Shown piece by piece: positions 1-11,316 of a stretch of 64,000 nt of DNA. The notes under the pieces were generated by a model, which saw only the letters and a program-made list of their open reading frames with translations, was not told the DNA's origin and did no database searches. The stretch covers positions 678,823 to 742,822 of the forward strand of contig OZ025807.1 of the NCBI GenBank assembly GCA_964019425.1. The letters run 5' to 3'. Source of the DNA: Flectonema sp. DT1601. Taxonomy: Eukaryota > Euglenozoa > Diplonemea > Diplonemida > Diplonemidae. The number at the start of each line of letters is the position of its first letter. Position 1 is the stretch's first letter. Both the position numbers and the translations under genes were made by a program.

Positions 1-2
1 TT

Positions 3-3000
3 CAAAAGAGAGTTCCAAGACCCCTGAGAGAGGCATCTGGTGAAGGTTCTCAAAACATAAAACTCGATGGATACGTCAGATGTATGACATGCGCTGACAC
101 AACTATTTGGTGTTCAGAACCTGACGGTACAATCAGTATCAGAGAGAAGGATGGGTCTACCTTCGGATTAATAAAAAGAGAAACTGGATCACCTTCAATT
201 ACATCTCTGTTATTCATACCAGAGAATGGAAGTAGAGGACCAAGAGTTCTACTTGGGCAATCCGATGGTACTCTTACTAATGTTGATGCTGTTAGAGGTG
301 AACGACGAAGTCAAGACATTCAACCTCACAACGGGTCTATCACCGTGTTAACACTTTTATCATCAGGACTTGTTGCTTCTGGAGGAAGTGACTCAACTAT
401 ATGTCTATTGGAAGTTACTCAAGCCTCAGTAATAATATTATATACGGCTACCGTTAAGTCTCCCGTACGAACAATGTCGTGTAAATTTGATAAACTATAC
501 ATCGGAACAGCCCACGGACATCTTTACTTATCATCTCTACGACACAGAGACAGGTTAGACCAAATAACTGAGGCACAGCTTCATTTCGGTATAACAGCTA
601 TAGCGATTTCGAAAGATAAATATTTATGGGTTTCTTGTGATAAGGGAGCTATTCATATTATTGATAAAGAGTCTTTGAGAATAAAAACATCAGTTGGTGG
701 TCGTGGAGAAGGAGCAGCATTAGCAGTAGTCTCACCGAGCACTGGAAAGGTTTGGATTTTTAGAGAATCTGGTTCTGTCTCTGTATGGGATCCAATAACT
801 CTCGAGGTAACAAGAACAATGCAATCAGGTACTAAAGGCTTACCTATATGTACGCTTAATGTTACTGCTGTTGCTCCAGATATAGAAATATGGTGTAGTT
901 CTCAACAAGAAGAAGCAATCCACCTTTGGAGAGATGCCGACTACCAAGTTCCTCTTTGGTGTTCGTCACTAGTGCAAGAAGCAACTGATGCTCTTAAGGA
1001 TCGCGATTCAAAAATAAAAACACTCGAATCCTCATGTGATCAATTAGTTCAACAATTAACTTTTATAAAAGATGAATCTCAACAAGAAACATTAACATCA
1101 TCAAAGACAGCAGAAACAGAACTCGCTAAAAGAATAAAAACAGAATCAGACTACGGTGAGCTACGAACTGTTCTTACGCAAGCTTATGAAACACATTGTA
1201 GAAGAACAGGTGACAAATCTATTGTTATAAATAAGAAGACTATGAATGCAACAACAATGCGAACAATGGTTGCCACACTTTTAGCAGCTTCACAACGAAT
1301 TGAAGATCTACAGGCTGCTAATGTTGATGAGGGTGCGCAACTTACATCTCTCAGAGCTTCAAAGGCAGAAGCGAATGCAAGACTTGCGGATCTGCAATCT
1401 GAGAATCAAAAACTTTTAACCACATCTGTCAAACCTGATTTGATGTTATTTCTTAAGAAGACATTTCCGAAATCAGACCTAAACACGTCTGTTGAATTCT
1501 TACTATCTCTTACTACTAATCTCCAATCTCTCTATCCTGAAATACCTCTCGATGACTGCGAATCTCTTGTGTCGAGACTAAGTAATTCGATGAAAGGATA
1601 CAACGAAGCCAAACAACAACTTCGGGATGGCGGGTTTGACAATTCTGATGTCGGACTTTGCATCGTTGAATTATTCTCAAAGATCGAAGAGATGCAAAAG
1701 TCTCGGAATGATATTGAGGTGATGTTGGGAACGGGAATACCAATAGAAAAATCAATACCAGAATTAATAGAAAAGAGTAAACTGTTATCAAAAATACAAT
1801 CGGGACACAGCACCGTAGACACGTTGCTCGATTCCGCAACTGTCATTAATAAAATTAAGTTAAAATTTAATAATTACGGTCACACCGAAGATATCGAAGA
1901 TTGTGTTGACAGACTGCTATCAGAAACAAAAAATGATCCGATTAGGGTTCTCTATGAGGAATTATTCGGCAGTGATCCTGGAAATGATACTGCATCTGAA
2001 ATAGTTAAGCAAATCACAACAGCAGTATCGTCAATTCAACAGGGGTCTGACGCGATAATGATTTATGAATTACTGCATCAACATCCTCTTCCAAAAAATC
2101 AAAGCCATGAAGAAATCTTATCGCAAATTAGGAATAAAATAACCACATTAAGAGATAGTGACTGTTCTGAAAGTATAATTACGGAACTGTATGGGAATAT
2201 ATTTAAGAAAAATAATTCCAACATATCAACTGATGAAATGATGGCACTCATACAAGACGCTTGTTCTCTTAATAACAACACATCGACAGATGGCCCAATT
2301 GTAAATCTTTATAAAACGTTATTTGATACGACTACTACAAATCAACCAGTTGAGGTTCTCTGTAGTCGAATAAAGGAACACGTTGACAGTCTTCAACATG
2401 ATAACGGTGATGACAACCTTCTTAGTATATCAAAATTATTAAATACTTCTCATCAACAAGACGTTGAATCTGGTGGTTTAGTTGACTCAATTAAAAGTGC
2501 AATCGAAACATTAAAATCTAACTCGTCAGTCGCCGCGTTAAAGGAAATCTCAACGATTCTCGACCCCACCATTGATGTTAATATAAGCATTGAAGAACTA
2601 CAAAATTCAATAAAAAATAAGATATATTCATTGAGATCTGACTCACCAAGAGGAGGCGAACACAGCACCAACGGTCCAACGGAATTGCGAGAGATCGCAT
2701 GTCTTTTAGACACTGGAGTGAGCCCCACCATTGGAATCCAAGAACTTTTAAGCACCATAAAAAGTGGTATTAATGCACTGCAATCCGCATCGTCAGACAC
2801 TGATTCTCTTGTAGAAATCGCATCACAGCTTAGAGAAGATGCGAGCTTAAGTGTGTCATCACCAGAAGATCTTTTAATGTCTATAAAAGATGGGATTACA
2901 ATGTTAAAAGCAACTTCTGAAAGTGGTCAACCAGACGTGATTGAAACCCTCTCTGATATTATTAAGAAAGCCTATGGCATTCCAAAAGACGTTCGTATTG

Positions 3001-4218
3001 AATCTCTCAGTGACGTTAATCAAGTTATTATTAATCAATCTGAGTCTTATAAAAATATTAAAAATAAATATGACAAACTACATAATGATCAACATCGTAG
3101 TGGTACTGAAACTGGTGATCTCGAAAATATATTATTATTGTTGTCGGAATGTGATGGAGGTGAAACAGAAGAGTCTGTCACACAGAGATTGTCATCAATC
3201 ATATCTGAGAATAAAAAAATTAGAATAATTGAATCGGAGAAATCAGAATTGCAAACAGACGTTGCTGTTCTGGCTGCGGAATTTGAGAGAGTAAAAAAAG
3301 ATCTTATTCAGGTTTGTGATTTTGTTATAATATTACAAAAAAACACACAAAAAAAAAAAAAAAAAAGCATCCGTTTTTATCATTATAACCAATCCAGGAA
3401 AGAGATCGTCGTGATTCCCGTCGCGAGGAATTAGAATTAGTTGTCTCTTCAATGCAAACTCGACGAACTGCTTTAGAAGAACAAAAAGACATTGACACTC
3501 GACAAATTTGTGACCAAAAAGTATGTTATTATCGTTTATTTCTCTTTTGATGACTATTCACATATCCAGTTGAGGTAACTTTTTATAAATAACATCTTAA
3601 TAGGAACTCAATCAAGTCCTCGAGGACACCGTTAGCCGTCTTAACTTTCAAATGGCTGAATTGAAGGCTCTGAGAGAAGCAGATTTCAGAGAAATTACAT
3701 CAAAAGAAGATCAAATTCAAGAACTCTGTAATTCATTAGATTCAAGACCAGGTGAAGGTGATCATGCGAAGGTTGAGTCAAGGCTTGGAGTGGCATTAGA
3801 AAGATGTCGACACTTAGAATTACAGTTGGAATCGGCTAAGAAAACTCAGCAACGTGAGAGTTCTCTCTTTAGAGAGAAGATAAACACTCTCGAACATAAA
3901 GCTGCGGGACAACAAAATGAAATTTCCCATCTACGATTTGAACGTGATGCCTCTTCTACAGAAGTTGTTTCTCTTCGAACTCAACACGCTGGAGAACTTC
4001 AAGTCCTCGAAGACAGTTCTACCCGTCACGGGGCTTCCCTCGCATCGAAGGTCACATCACTCGAAAGTGAAAAGGGCCGACTAACAGAAATGATTGAAGG
4101 ACTCAAAGCTGCTCTCAAACGAGTTAATGGTCAGCTTCGAACTATGGGCACCCAGCTTGAAGAGAAGAAAGCCTACATTACTGAATTGATTGAGCAGCAA
4201 CAGCTTTCTCTTCAGTAA
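3..4218 (+). CDS. WD40 beta-propeller / coiled-coil protein, 5' partial
   Basis: The frame is open from base 3, so the gene starts upstream of the window. Proposed exons are 3-3311, 3398-3520 and 3604-4218, with introns at 3312-3397 (gtttgt...ccag) and 3521-3603 (gtatgt...atag), both phase 0. This gives at least 1348 residues. About the first 320 visible residues are WD40-like blades (WCSEPDGTISIRE, LVASGGSDSTICLLE, VWIFRESGSVSVWDP). A coiled coil follows. Next comes a stretch (about 1430-3050) of degenerate 38-45-residue helical repeats with the pattern L..I..LL...(S/T).EEL...IK..I..L. The two small 3' exons are again coiled coil, rich in E, K, Q and R. The architecture resembles cytoskeletal or flagellar scaffold proteins of flagellates; the exact family was not recognised. 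The ATG at 84 is internal, not the start. Confidence 0.85.
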
Positions 4219-4700
4219 AAATACATATTTTTAATAAATAATTTAATGTATTCTAAAGTCTGTAACGTTGCGAAGTATGTCACTCTGCCTACAACCATCA
4301 TAAATATCATCGTTTTGTTATTATTAATTATTATTTGTCGGATCGTTGCGAGTAGAAAAAAAAAACATAAAAAAAAAAAAACGAATCGGCCTCACTAAAT
4401 AATTCTCACACTTTGTTTTTTGTTTGTACTCAACTAAAAACAAGTCTATAAAGTAAAGATCTGTACCAACTTCTACATGTTTCTCCTTGGTCAGTCTTCA
4501 TTCTTTCTGCCTTTTTTTTGTATTAGCATCTTTGTTCTTCTTGTAACTTTCGGATGTTTGTTAGATTTTATTGTGCGTATTTGACTACCTTTGTGGAGTT
4601 GCTCTTTAGAGGGAATAATCTCAGTCTGTTTTAGTTGAAAATTCTTAATTATTATTAGTATTTCTTATTTTTTTCATAGAAAAAAAAAAAAACAAAAAAA
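4219..4700. other. Intergenic spacer, AT-rich
   Basis: No coding signal was seen. The spacer holds short A runs (4357-4363 and 4371-4380), T-rich pyrimidine stretches and a possible acceptor: a T-rich tract ending in catag at 4679, 22 bases before the ATG of the next small ORF. It presumably contains the 3' UTR of the WD40 gene and the 5' UTR of the next gene. Confidence 0.5.
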
Positions 4701-4958
4701 ATGTGTGCAATTGCTAAGGTAGAATGTGAATGTGAAATACGCATGACTATTATTGCGGTAACTCCACTTCGGGTAGACGAAGAACAAGAAGTAACCAGCA
4801 GCTATTCTGATAATGAGAATACCGAAGAGATCGTCTGCAGGGAATGGAAAGCAAAGAAATTAAGAAAACGGTCAACGACTGTTAGAAAAACGCACATTCA
4901 TAATTTCATCGAAAGTGAATTTTCAAGTGACGAAGAGTATGAAACTGATTGTTATTAA
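4701..4958 (+). CDS. Small hypothetical protein (85 aa)
   Basis: The ATG at 4701 opens 85 residues ending in TAA. A pyrimidine-rich tract ending in catag at 4679 lies just upstream, as for the larger genes here, and aataaa-like sequence follows the stop. The protein begins with MCAIAKVECECEIRMTIIAV and turns highly charged: an acidic stretch (EEQEV...DNENTEE), a basic cluster (KAKKLRKRSTTVRK), then an acidic serine-rich tail (SEFSSDEEYETDCY) that resembles casein-kinase-2 sites. There are no membrane segments and no recognised domain. Codon composition is less homopolymeric than the flanks. It could be a real small regulatory protein or a chance ORF; the acceptor and charge pattern favour real, but only modestly. 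Confidence 0.4.
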   Translation: MCAIAKVECECEIRMTIIAVTPLRVDEEQEVTSSYSDNENTEEIVCREWKAKKLRKRSTTVRKTHIHNFIESEFSSDEEYETDCY

Positions 4959-5115
4959 AAGTATAATAAACTTTTTGTTGAGAAACATAACTAACAAACT
5001 ACGGTAGACGTAATTTTTGAAGCAACACGAGTTTATTGATCTGGCAAATCCATTTTATTTATCGGAAAACTCGCTGGCAATAGCTCTTTTTTGTATGCTT
5101 GGAAAAAATATATCC

Positions 5116-5150
<35 letters not shown>

Positions 5151-5417
5151 TTTTTATTTTCTCAACTCACAATGGTTACATATTTAGTTATTTATTTTTG
5201 TTTTTTTCGTTTAATTATTGTCATTCTTATTTTTTTTTTTTGCCTATTTCATATCGTGTGTTTTTAGTGGTGTAGTCAGAGAGTTTCCTGCAGCTGAAGA
5301 GGCACGACCGTGTGGGAAACACTTTTCTTTTTAATTTTATCCTCCTTGAGTCATTCTTATTAAGAATCAAACAAAAGCTCTCAAGTAGGTTTTTTTTACA
5401 CCGTTTGGTATATCCCG

Positions 5418-5438
5418 TTTTTTTTTTTTTTTTTTTTT

Positions 5439-5488
<50 letters not shown>
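5418..5488. repeat. T23 run followed by (GTT)16 microsatellite
   Basis: A run of 23 T (5418-5440) passes directly into 16 perfect GTT units (5441-5488). A simple-sequence tract of this purity is expected to vary in length between strains. Confidence 0.95.
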
Positions 5489-5868
5489 CACTAAAACTTG
5501 TCTTTCAAAATTGCTTGAAAAATAGATCCAGTTCCAGTGTCTGTAAGTTATTTATTATTTACTTATTTTTTTTCTTTGCACCCAAAAAAAACACAACGGC
5601 AAATGGCAAAAAAAAAAATATACGAATGAACCTCTCCCTGTATTTTTCAAAAAAAAAAAAAAAAAAAAAAAATCGGTTTTACGGTTTGAAAACCCCCTTT
5701 AATTATATTACAATCAATCCAGATTTAAAAAAAAAAGATTTTTTTTTCCAGAATCGTTGTATTGTTTAGTTAGAATTAATGTAAGAGTTTGTTAACGTAC
5801 ATTATTTTTTGCCTGAATCGACAGACGTTCTCTTCGTTTTTCAAAGGAAAGACGGCTCTCTACTAATT

Positions 5869-5894
5869 AGTTCGGCCCTGAAACGGGGCGAACT
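5869..5894. other. GC-rich hairpin followed by T-rich tract
   Basis: AGTTCG (5869-5874) pairs with CGAACT (5889-5894) and CCC (5876-5878) with GGG (5885-5887), with one G/G mismatch between the helices. A long T/C tract follows at once. This looks like a structured RNA end or a Pol III-type terminator context. No RNA family was recognised. Confidence 0.4.
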
Positions 5895-5939
5895 TCTTTT
5901 TTTCTTTTTCTTTTTTTTCTTTTTTTTTTTCCAGTTTTA

Positions 5940-5965
5940 CTGATCCTTAATACCCGTGAGATCAG
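5940..5965. other. Short inverted repeat
   Basis: CTGATC (5940-5945) and GATCAG (5960-5965) form a perfect 6-bp stem with a 14-base loop, 46 bases after the preceding hairpin. It may belong to the same transcript; weak alone. Confidence 0.3.
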
Positions 5966-6168
5966 CGAGAGTTGTCCCTGACTTTACGGAGACACAGTTC
6001 GGCTGCTGTTTTTATTATTATTGTTTTTACGAAAACAATATTCATCTCAATTTAATCGTTGACTCGGTGGGAGAGTAGCTCTTATTTCCTTTTTTTTTTT
6101 TCCCCTATCACCTCTCTCTTCTTTGCTCTGAAAGATTTGGTTTGAGGAGGACGCACACCTCTACCGGT

Positions 6169-6251
6169 CAATTTGGAGATTCGATAAATTAAATATCAAT
6201 TTGGAGATTCGATAAATTAAATATCAATTTGGAGATTCGATAAATTAAATA
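6169..6251. repeat. Three tandem copies of a 28-bp unit
   Basis: Units begin at 6169, 6197 and 6225 (caatttggagattcgataaa...). The first two are identical and the third differs only at its last base. There is no coding meaning; it is a minisatellite-like duplication in the spacer. Confidence 0.95.
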
Positions 6252-6767
6252 GAAGATTCGTGTGTATTCCCTCTCTGTTAAATATCAGTGAGAATGACTT
6301 ACCAAGGCGGCAATTTACATGCGGCCATCTCATGTTGGTTTGTAGTTGAAAGAAGAAAAAATGATTAACTCCCTCCTCCCTCACACGAATTCTTACCATC
6401 CTATTTGTTAATTAGCAAACCCCACGCTTAGGTAATAGTATCAAAGCATGGTTAGTAGTTAGCTTCTGAATAGATGTAAGCCTGAGGTGATTGTATGGAG
6501 GAAAAAATAACCTTCCTCTCTTCGTTACTCATTTTGAAGGATTGATTTTTGTGTTGTGTCACTTTGTTACTCCTCATTTATATAAAATATAAATACTTTA
6601 TATGATTGTCGGGTAATGTTATTATTTCTTTTGATGCTTTTTTTTCCCCTCCGCATGGGATTTTTTTATCGATACCAACTGTTGATTTCTTATATTGCAA
6701 CCAGGTTTGGCCGAACCCTATTCTCGTTTTTGCCAGTTTCAAGTTGCTTTCTATTTAATATTAGTAT

Positions 6768-6830
6768 CAAGTTACCTCCGGACTGTTCTCGGTTACCTCT
6801 GATGAGAAATCATCAGAGGCCACTTGACAT
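6768..6830. ncRNA. Candidate structured RNA with perfect 10-bp hairpin and GAAA loop
   Basis: CCTCTGATGA (6796-6805) and TCATCAGAGG (6810-6819) form a perfect 10-bp stem closed by the loop GAAA, a GNRA tetraloop. Flanking TCAAGT (about 6767-6772) and ACTTGA (about 6822-6827) can close an outer helix around it. The sequence has balanced composition inside an AT-rich spacer. The class is unknown. The strand cannot be fixed, because inverted repeats fold on both strands. Confidence 0.35.
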
Positions 6831-7851
6831 ATGGATTACCAGTACTAGTATTCTCATTCTCTGACAATGAACTGAATAATTCTCTCATATTATTTTATTT
6901 CTCCTTCGATGGATCGCCTCAGCAGAAGCAGTTCATTCGTGTTATGACTATTTTCATCTTTCCCCCTAACTCCGTGCAACCACGCACGTCACTATCGAGT
7001 AAGAGTAAAGCAATAAAGCAACGACACTAAAAATAGCTATCAATCGCTGAGAAGTAAATCGCGACATTGAGGCTACCAGTGCAGTAATTACTCTTACCGT
7101 GTTACACTCTTCCTCTCTTTGGAGAAAATATGATGCCGTAATGTGTTTTAAGGGTCAGCATTCACTTCGAACGTCGGGGGACGTCTCTTGACTCTAAAAA
7201 AAAAGGAAACCCAGCAAACAAATCCGTGCAAGGTTGACACTCTCCCTGCATTTAGTCTTTTTAAGCAAGGCTCATTTTCTCTTTTCTCTTTTTTTTTTTT
7301 TTTTTTTTTACACATGTGCGTGTTAGTTAGTTCACACTCATTGGCTGTGGTTGTCCCCAGTACTGCTGGATTTAACTGACTGTCTACTTGAGATGTTTGT
7401 AGAGAAAACCATAAATAGAAAATTACGACCTAGAAGTTACCAAACTGAGGGTTTGTTCCTTTTCCCCCCATTTTTTCCTTCTCTCTTTTAGAAGAACGAG
7501 ACTACAGGCACTGTTTGGTAAACAACTGAGAATGTAACGTCTCGTCCTGTTGTTTTCTTTTTTTTTTTTATTATCTTTTTGGAAAAAGTTGTCCGTTTAC
7601 TTGGAGAGCAATTCTTCTGTTCAACGAATGAATCTCTTTTTTCGTTTGACGTTGAGGGTTGTCGTCTATTAATGTGTTATCTCTTTCATCTATCTCATGT
7701 ACTGAAAGGGAAGAACTACGTGAATATATTTAAATGTGTACTGCGTGATGTTGTTAACAGAAAGAAAACAAAAATGATCTGAACGCGTAGCTCATCAATT
7801 TTTTCGGATTGCGCAGTTTTTTTTTTTTTTTTTTTTTTTGTTTTTTTTAAT

Positions 7852-7965
7852 ACCGACATAGTCAGAGAAAAACCTATTCAGATTGAAAGCCGTTATTTCT
7901 TCCGTGCGATAGGATTCTGTCTGCGTTCAACGGAAGTATAAGGCTAATCTGAATGGATTTATTTT
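7852..7965. ncRNA. Dispersed hairpin element, copy 1 (unknown structured RNA)
   Basis: This copy shares a small 5' stem-loop (ccgac..agtc), a long inverted repeat and a block (ctgtctgcg.tcaac...agtataaggct) with 63339-63485. The stem arms are 7874-7884 plus AGCC (7888-7891), pairing with 7942-7956. The base pairing is preserved although the two copies differ in sequence and in loop length. It lies just after a long T run. It could be a non-coding RNA gene family or a small inverted-repeat mobile element; no known family was recognised. Confidence 0.5.
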
Positions 7966-8868
7966 GTTAACAAAACACTGTAATGGTGCTATCAACAGAT
8001 ATTATTCTGATCGTATACATCATCAGTTATTTTATAGCTTGCTGCTTCTGTTTTTATTTTTTCGTTTACTCGCTTCCTCTATTCCCCCGTGTATTTCTTG
8101 TTCATATATTTTTCCCCGTTTAAAAGAAACATTGCTTTAAACTACTGCGGCGGCACGAAGTATTTCTCTGGTGATAAACTTGGTTTTATCGAAATCAACT
8201 GTTGGTCTTTTACCCAGTTCCAAGTTGCCCAAAGGCGGCAGTTGTGGCATCTTGTCTTTATCTTATTGTATTATTTAACTCGCCCCCGTAGTGTAACGAT
8301 ACGAACCTCGTCCTCTCTTTTACTTTTTGTTAAACAGGTTTTGCACCGCAAATTTAATTTTTAGGAAACTATATTCCTGAAATCTGTTAAATAAAATAAA
8401 AAAAAACTTTCTAAGATTACGTACCTGACAGCAGTAGTCTGCGGTAGTGTATGAACTGAACGAAACAGTAGTCGTGTAATCGTACAAGTTACTCACTTTA
8501 GTTTGCTATATCAGTAATGCAATAGACTTCGTTATCTATCTATCTACTGTGATGGTTCTTGATGCACAAGGCAATTACCTCTTCAGGACGACAGCTTATT
8601 ATGAAAAAGTCGTAATATGACATCAGAAAGTGTCTTAAAAAATCTATCTCTTGTGTGGCCCTCACACTATTCACTCTTAATGTCTAGCAGCTGTAAATTA
8701 ATTGATTTTCAGTAGTACAGTACATTCGTTAATATGCATGTTAAAGTAACTGGTTGGTTGAGAATCTGCTGTTTTTTTTTTAAATCAAAAAAAAAAAAAA
8801 AAAAAATGAATAACACATTTTTTCAAAATTACAGGGAAAATAAAAGAAAATAAAAATACTATATCATT

Positions 8869-11053
8869 ATGTGGAAGAAACCCTTAGGAAAATTCCAAAC
8901 TCAACCTTTGAAAGGAAAAGATATAAAAACATTAAAACGAGCAGTCGGTGATGAAGTATTAAAAGGAGGAGAGGTATCACTATGGAAGGTAGACACAAGA
9001 CTACATGTGTATGCTGTTGGTGGAATTCCCATGTTCGTTGACAACACTGGAAAGCTAAACGGAGATATACTACCGACTGTATTCGCACTTCAAGTGAATC
9101 CTGAATTACTTCCAACAGTTTACGTCATACCAGATGTTTCTAGATATATTCTAAACGGAGCAGATTTAATGTGGCCGGGTATTTATGATGACGCATTTCA
9201 ACCGACTACGAAGAATGCCTTAGTTTCGATATCTTGTATCGGAAATCCAACTCCATTCGCAATCGGAAGAGCGACATCAGATGCGGAACAGCCGAGAGCA
9301 AAAGGTAAAGCAGTGACTGTAATCCATTACTGGACTGACCATCTTTGTAAAGCTTGTCCTGTAAAAGAAGCTTTCCAGATCGATGGTTTTTTTGAAGATA
9401 GAATTCGACCAACTCTAACAAGAGAACAACTTCAGACTGCTATCAGTACTGAGCAAGAAGAGGAGGAAGAAGACGAAGAAAATGAAGAAGAAGCCTCGAC
9501 ATGCAGTGGCATCAATCTCGACGAGGCCCTTCTCCAAGACGATGACGATGAGGAAGGCGTGGCTTTAGATTCTTCAGTTCCAAAAGAAGAGGATAAAAAC
9601 TCTGATTCCGACGGCGATTCCGATACTCCCAAGAAAGGAAAACGACACGAACGAATGGAAGCATTAAAAGCAAAAAAAGAACAAAAATCAAAATCAAAAA
9701 AGAAATCGACTCCGGAGCCAACAACATCTGAGCGGGAGCTCTCCCCTGAAGAGATGGACGACGTTATTTTGGGATGCTGTGCTGCAGGTCTTTCTAAAAT
9801 GACTAAGGCGGACCTTCCAATGCTTGTATCAACATTTTATTCACAATGGATGCTTCCCTGCAGACCAGCTGACGTGTCAATAAACCTGAAAAAGAGTTCA
9901 TTTAAAAAAATAGGAAACCTCATCACCCTTCTAATGAAAGAAGGTGTAATGACGATCAAACAAAAGAAGGCAGGCGTTGATAACATAGTTGATATTGATA
10001 AGAAGAAAAAATTCTTTTCAGAGATTAAAAAAATAGATGTTGATTGTGATGCGTCAGCGACACCAACAGCTGAGGTTGCGGCAACAGGGATAGAATTTGA
10101 TGAAGAGATACTGCCATTGGGGAAAATAGTAAAAGTTGAACCGTTATTCAAAGTCAGACCAGACTCTTTATTTTATACTCCAGTTGCATCTGGTACAACA
10201 AATCCTGTACCTCTGAAGTCGATGCAAAATATGTTTGATAGCTACATTTCAACCGCTGCTGGTAACACCGATTCCATTATAAAAACCCGAGAAGGCATCA
10301 AGGGAGGTAAGGGTTCAATGCCAGATCCATGGGTAACACTCGACCCTACCCTACGCAAACTCTGGCCAGAAAAGGGTAAAAAAGAACGAGACGTAACACT
10401 AAGACGGCTACGCGCAGAAGCAAGTCTTGGTTTTAATACGGACGCTAAGCTATCTGTAAGTAACATCGAAAAAGATGGTCTCGCGGAGGACGCGGGCTTG
10501 TTAGTTGGTGACGAATTAAAAAAGATTAACGACACCAACGTAAAGACAGGAGCCGAAGTGGCTGCAGAACTAAAAAAGGCAGGTGCAAAACCAATTAAAT
10601 TAACAGTTCTGGGAAAGGATTCTCCTCCAAAGGAAGCGTACTTATCAGAATTGAGAGACAGGTTCGTAAAATCTCACACTCTCCCTGCATGGAATATTCA
10701 TTATGGTAAAGATACAACACCAGTCTCTGGAAAGGGAAAGCTACCCACAATCGAAGTAAAAATGCAACGCGTTGGCGGAAACAAAGTAGTCACAGAAATT
10801 ACAAAACTTGAGAAGTACGGTTTTGACTTAACAGCGACAAGTAAAGACCTTCGTAATAAACTCTCAGTCAGCGTGTGGCTAAGTGAGACAAAAGGAGGAC
10901 AGGCTCTCAGTCTTCAGGGTAAGATTATGAAAAAACTTGCTGAGTTTTTCCGATTTTTTGGAATACCAAAAGAATGCATAATAGTATGTGTTGTGGTTGA
11001 TTTATCATTTCTTTTTATTCCGACTGCAGATATGTGTTGGCAGACTAAAATAA
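8869..11053 (+). CDS. EIF2D: Eukaryotic translation initiation factor 2D (ligatin) with inserted PDZ domain
   Basis: eIF2D binds the 40S subunit and promotes GTP-independent tRNA delivery and post-termination recycling. Exons 8869-10983 and 11030-11053 (intron gtatgt...gcag, phase 0) give 712 residues; the short last exon completes the SUI1 fold (GIPKECII|ICVGRLK). Domain order: N-terminal DUF1947-like and PUA (about 1-165; ILNGADLMWPGI and IGNPTPFAIG are diagnostic), acidic linker (190-250), basic linker, winged helix (about 297-375; MTKADLPMLVSTFYSQWMLP, LKKSSFKKIGNLI), SWIB region (from about 417; LDPTLRKLWPEK), then a PDZ-like domain (about 511-584; DGLAEDAGLLVGDELKKIND), then YLSELRDRFVKSHTLPAW matching the rest of SWIB, and SUI1 (about 624-712; VTEITKLEKYGFDL). 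The PDZ is absent from animal and yeast eIF2D. A YAG site at 8834 precedes the ATG. Confidence 0.92.
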
Positions 11054-11316
11054 ATACATAACCACAGATTTGGGACAAGACAGCTCCCAAGAAGAAGAAG
11101 TAAGCACCGTTCCGCCAACTAACCCAACTAGGACATCACTGCACTTCTCCTGCGTAGTATCATTGAAATGGATGAGTGGTGATGCTTTCTTGGTAGGGAT
11201 AGCAATTCATTCTTCACGTAAACTCTTTGAGTGTATTATCATTTTCTCACCCTCCCTTCAGTGATAAGATGCCTTGATCTTTTATCCGTTTTTTAAAAAA
11301 AAAAATAATAATAATA

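Larger units (their letters stand above)
4959..8868. other. Long gene-free region (3.9 kb)
   Basis: No convincing protein gene was found; the ORFs here are short, often lack ATG, and pass through homopolymers. Contents seen: a 31-base A run (5117-5147); a 23-base T run followed by 16 GTT units (5418-5488); hairpins at 5869-5894, 5940-5965 and 6796-6819; three copies of a 28-bp unit (6169-6251); one copy of a dispersed structured element (7852-7965); and a likely acceptor (acag, 8834) for the next gene. It is long compared with the other spacers, so it may hold non-coding RNA genes or a transcription start region; that is inference. Confidence 0.55.

Noticed and set aside
1516-2800. Several antisense ORFs of about 100 residues in the WD40 gene
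   Set aside because: They are shadows of the sense gene with no recognisable content.
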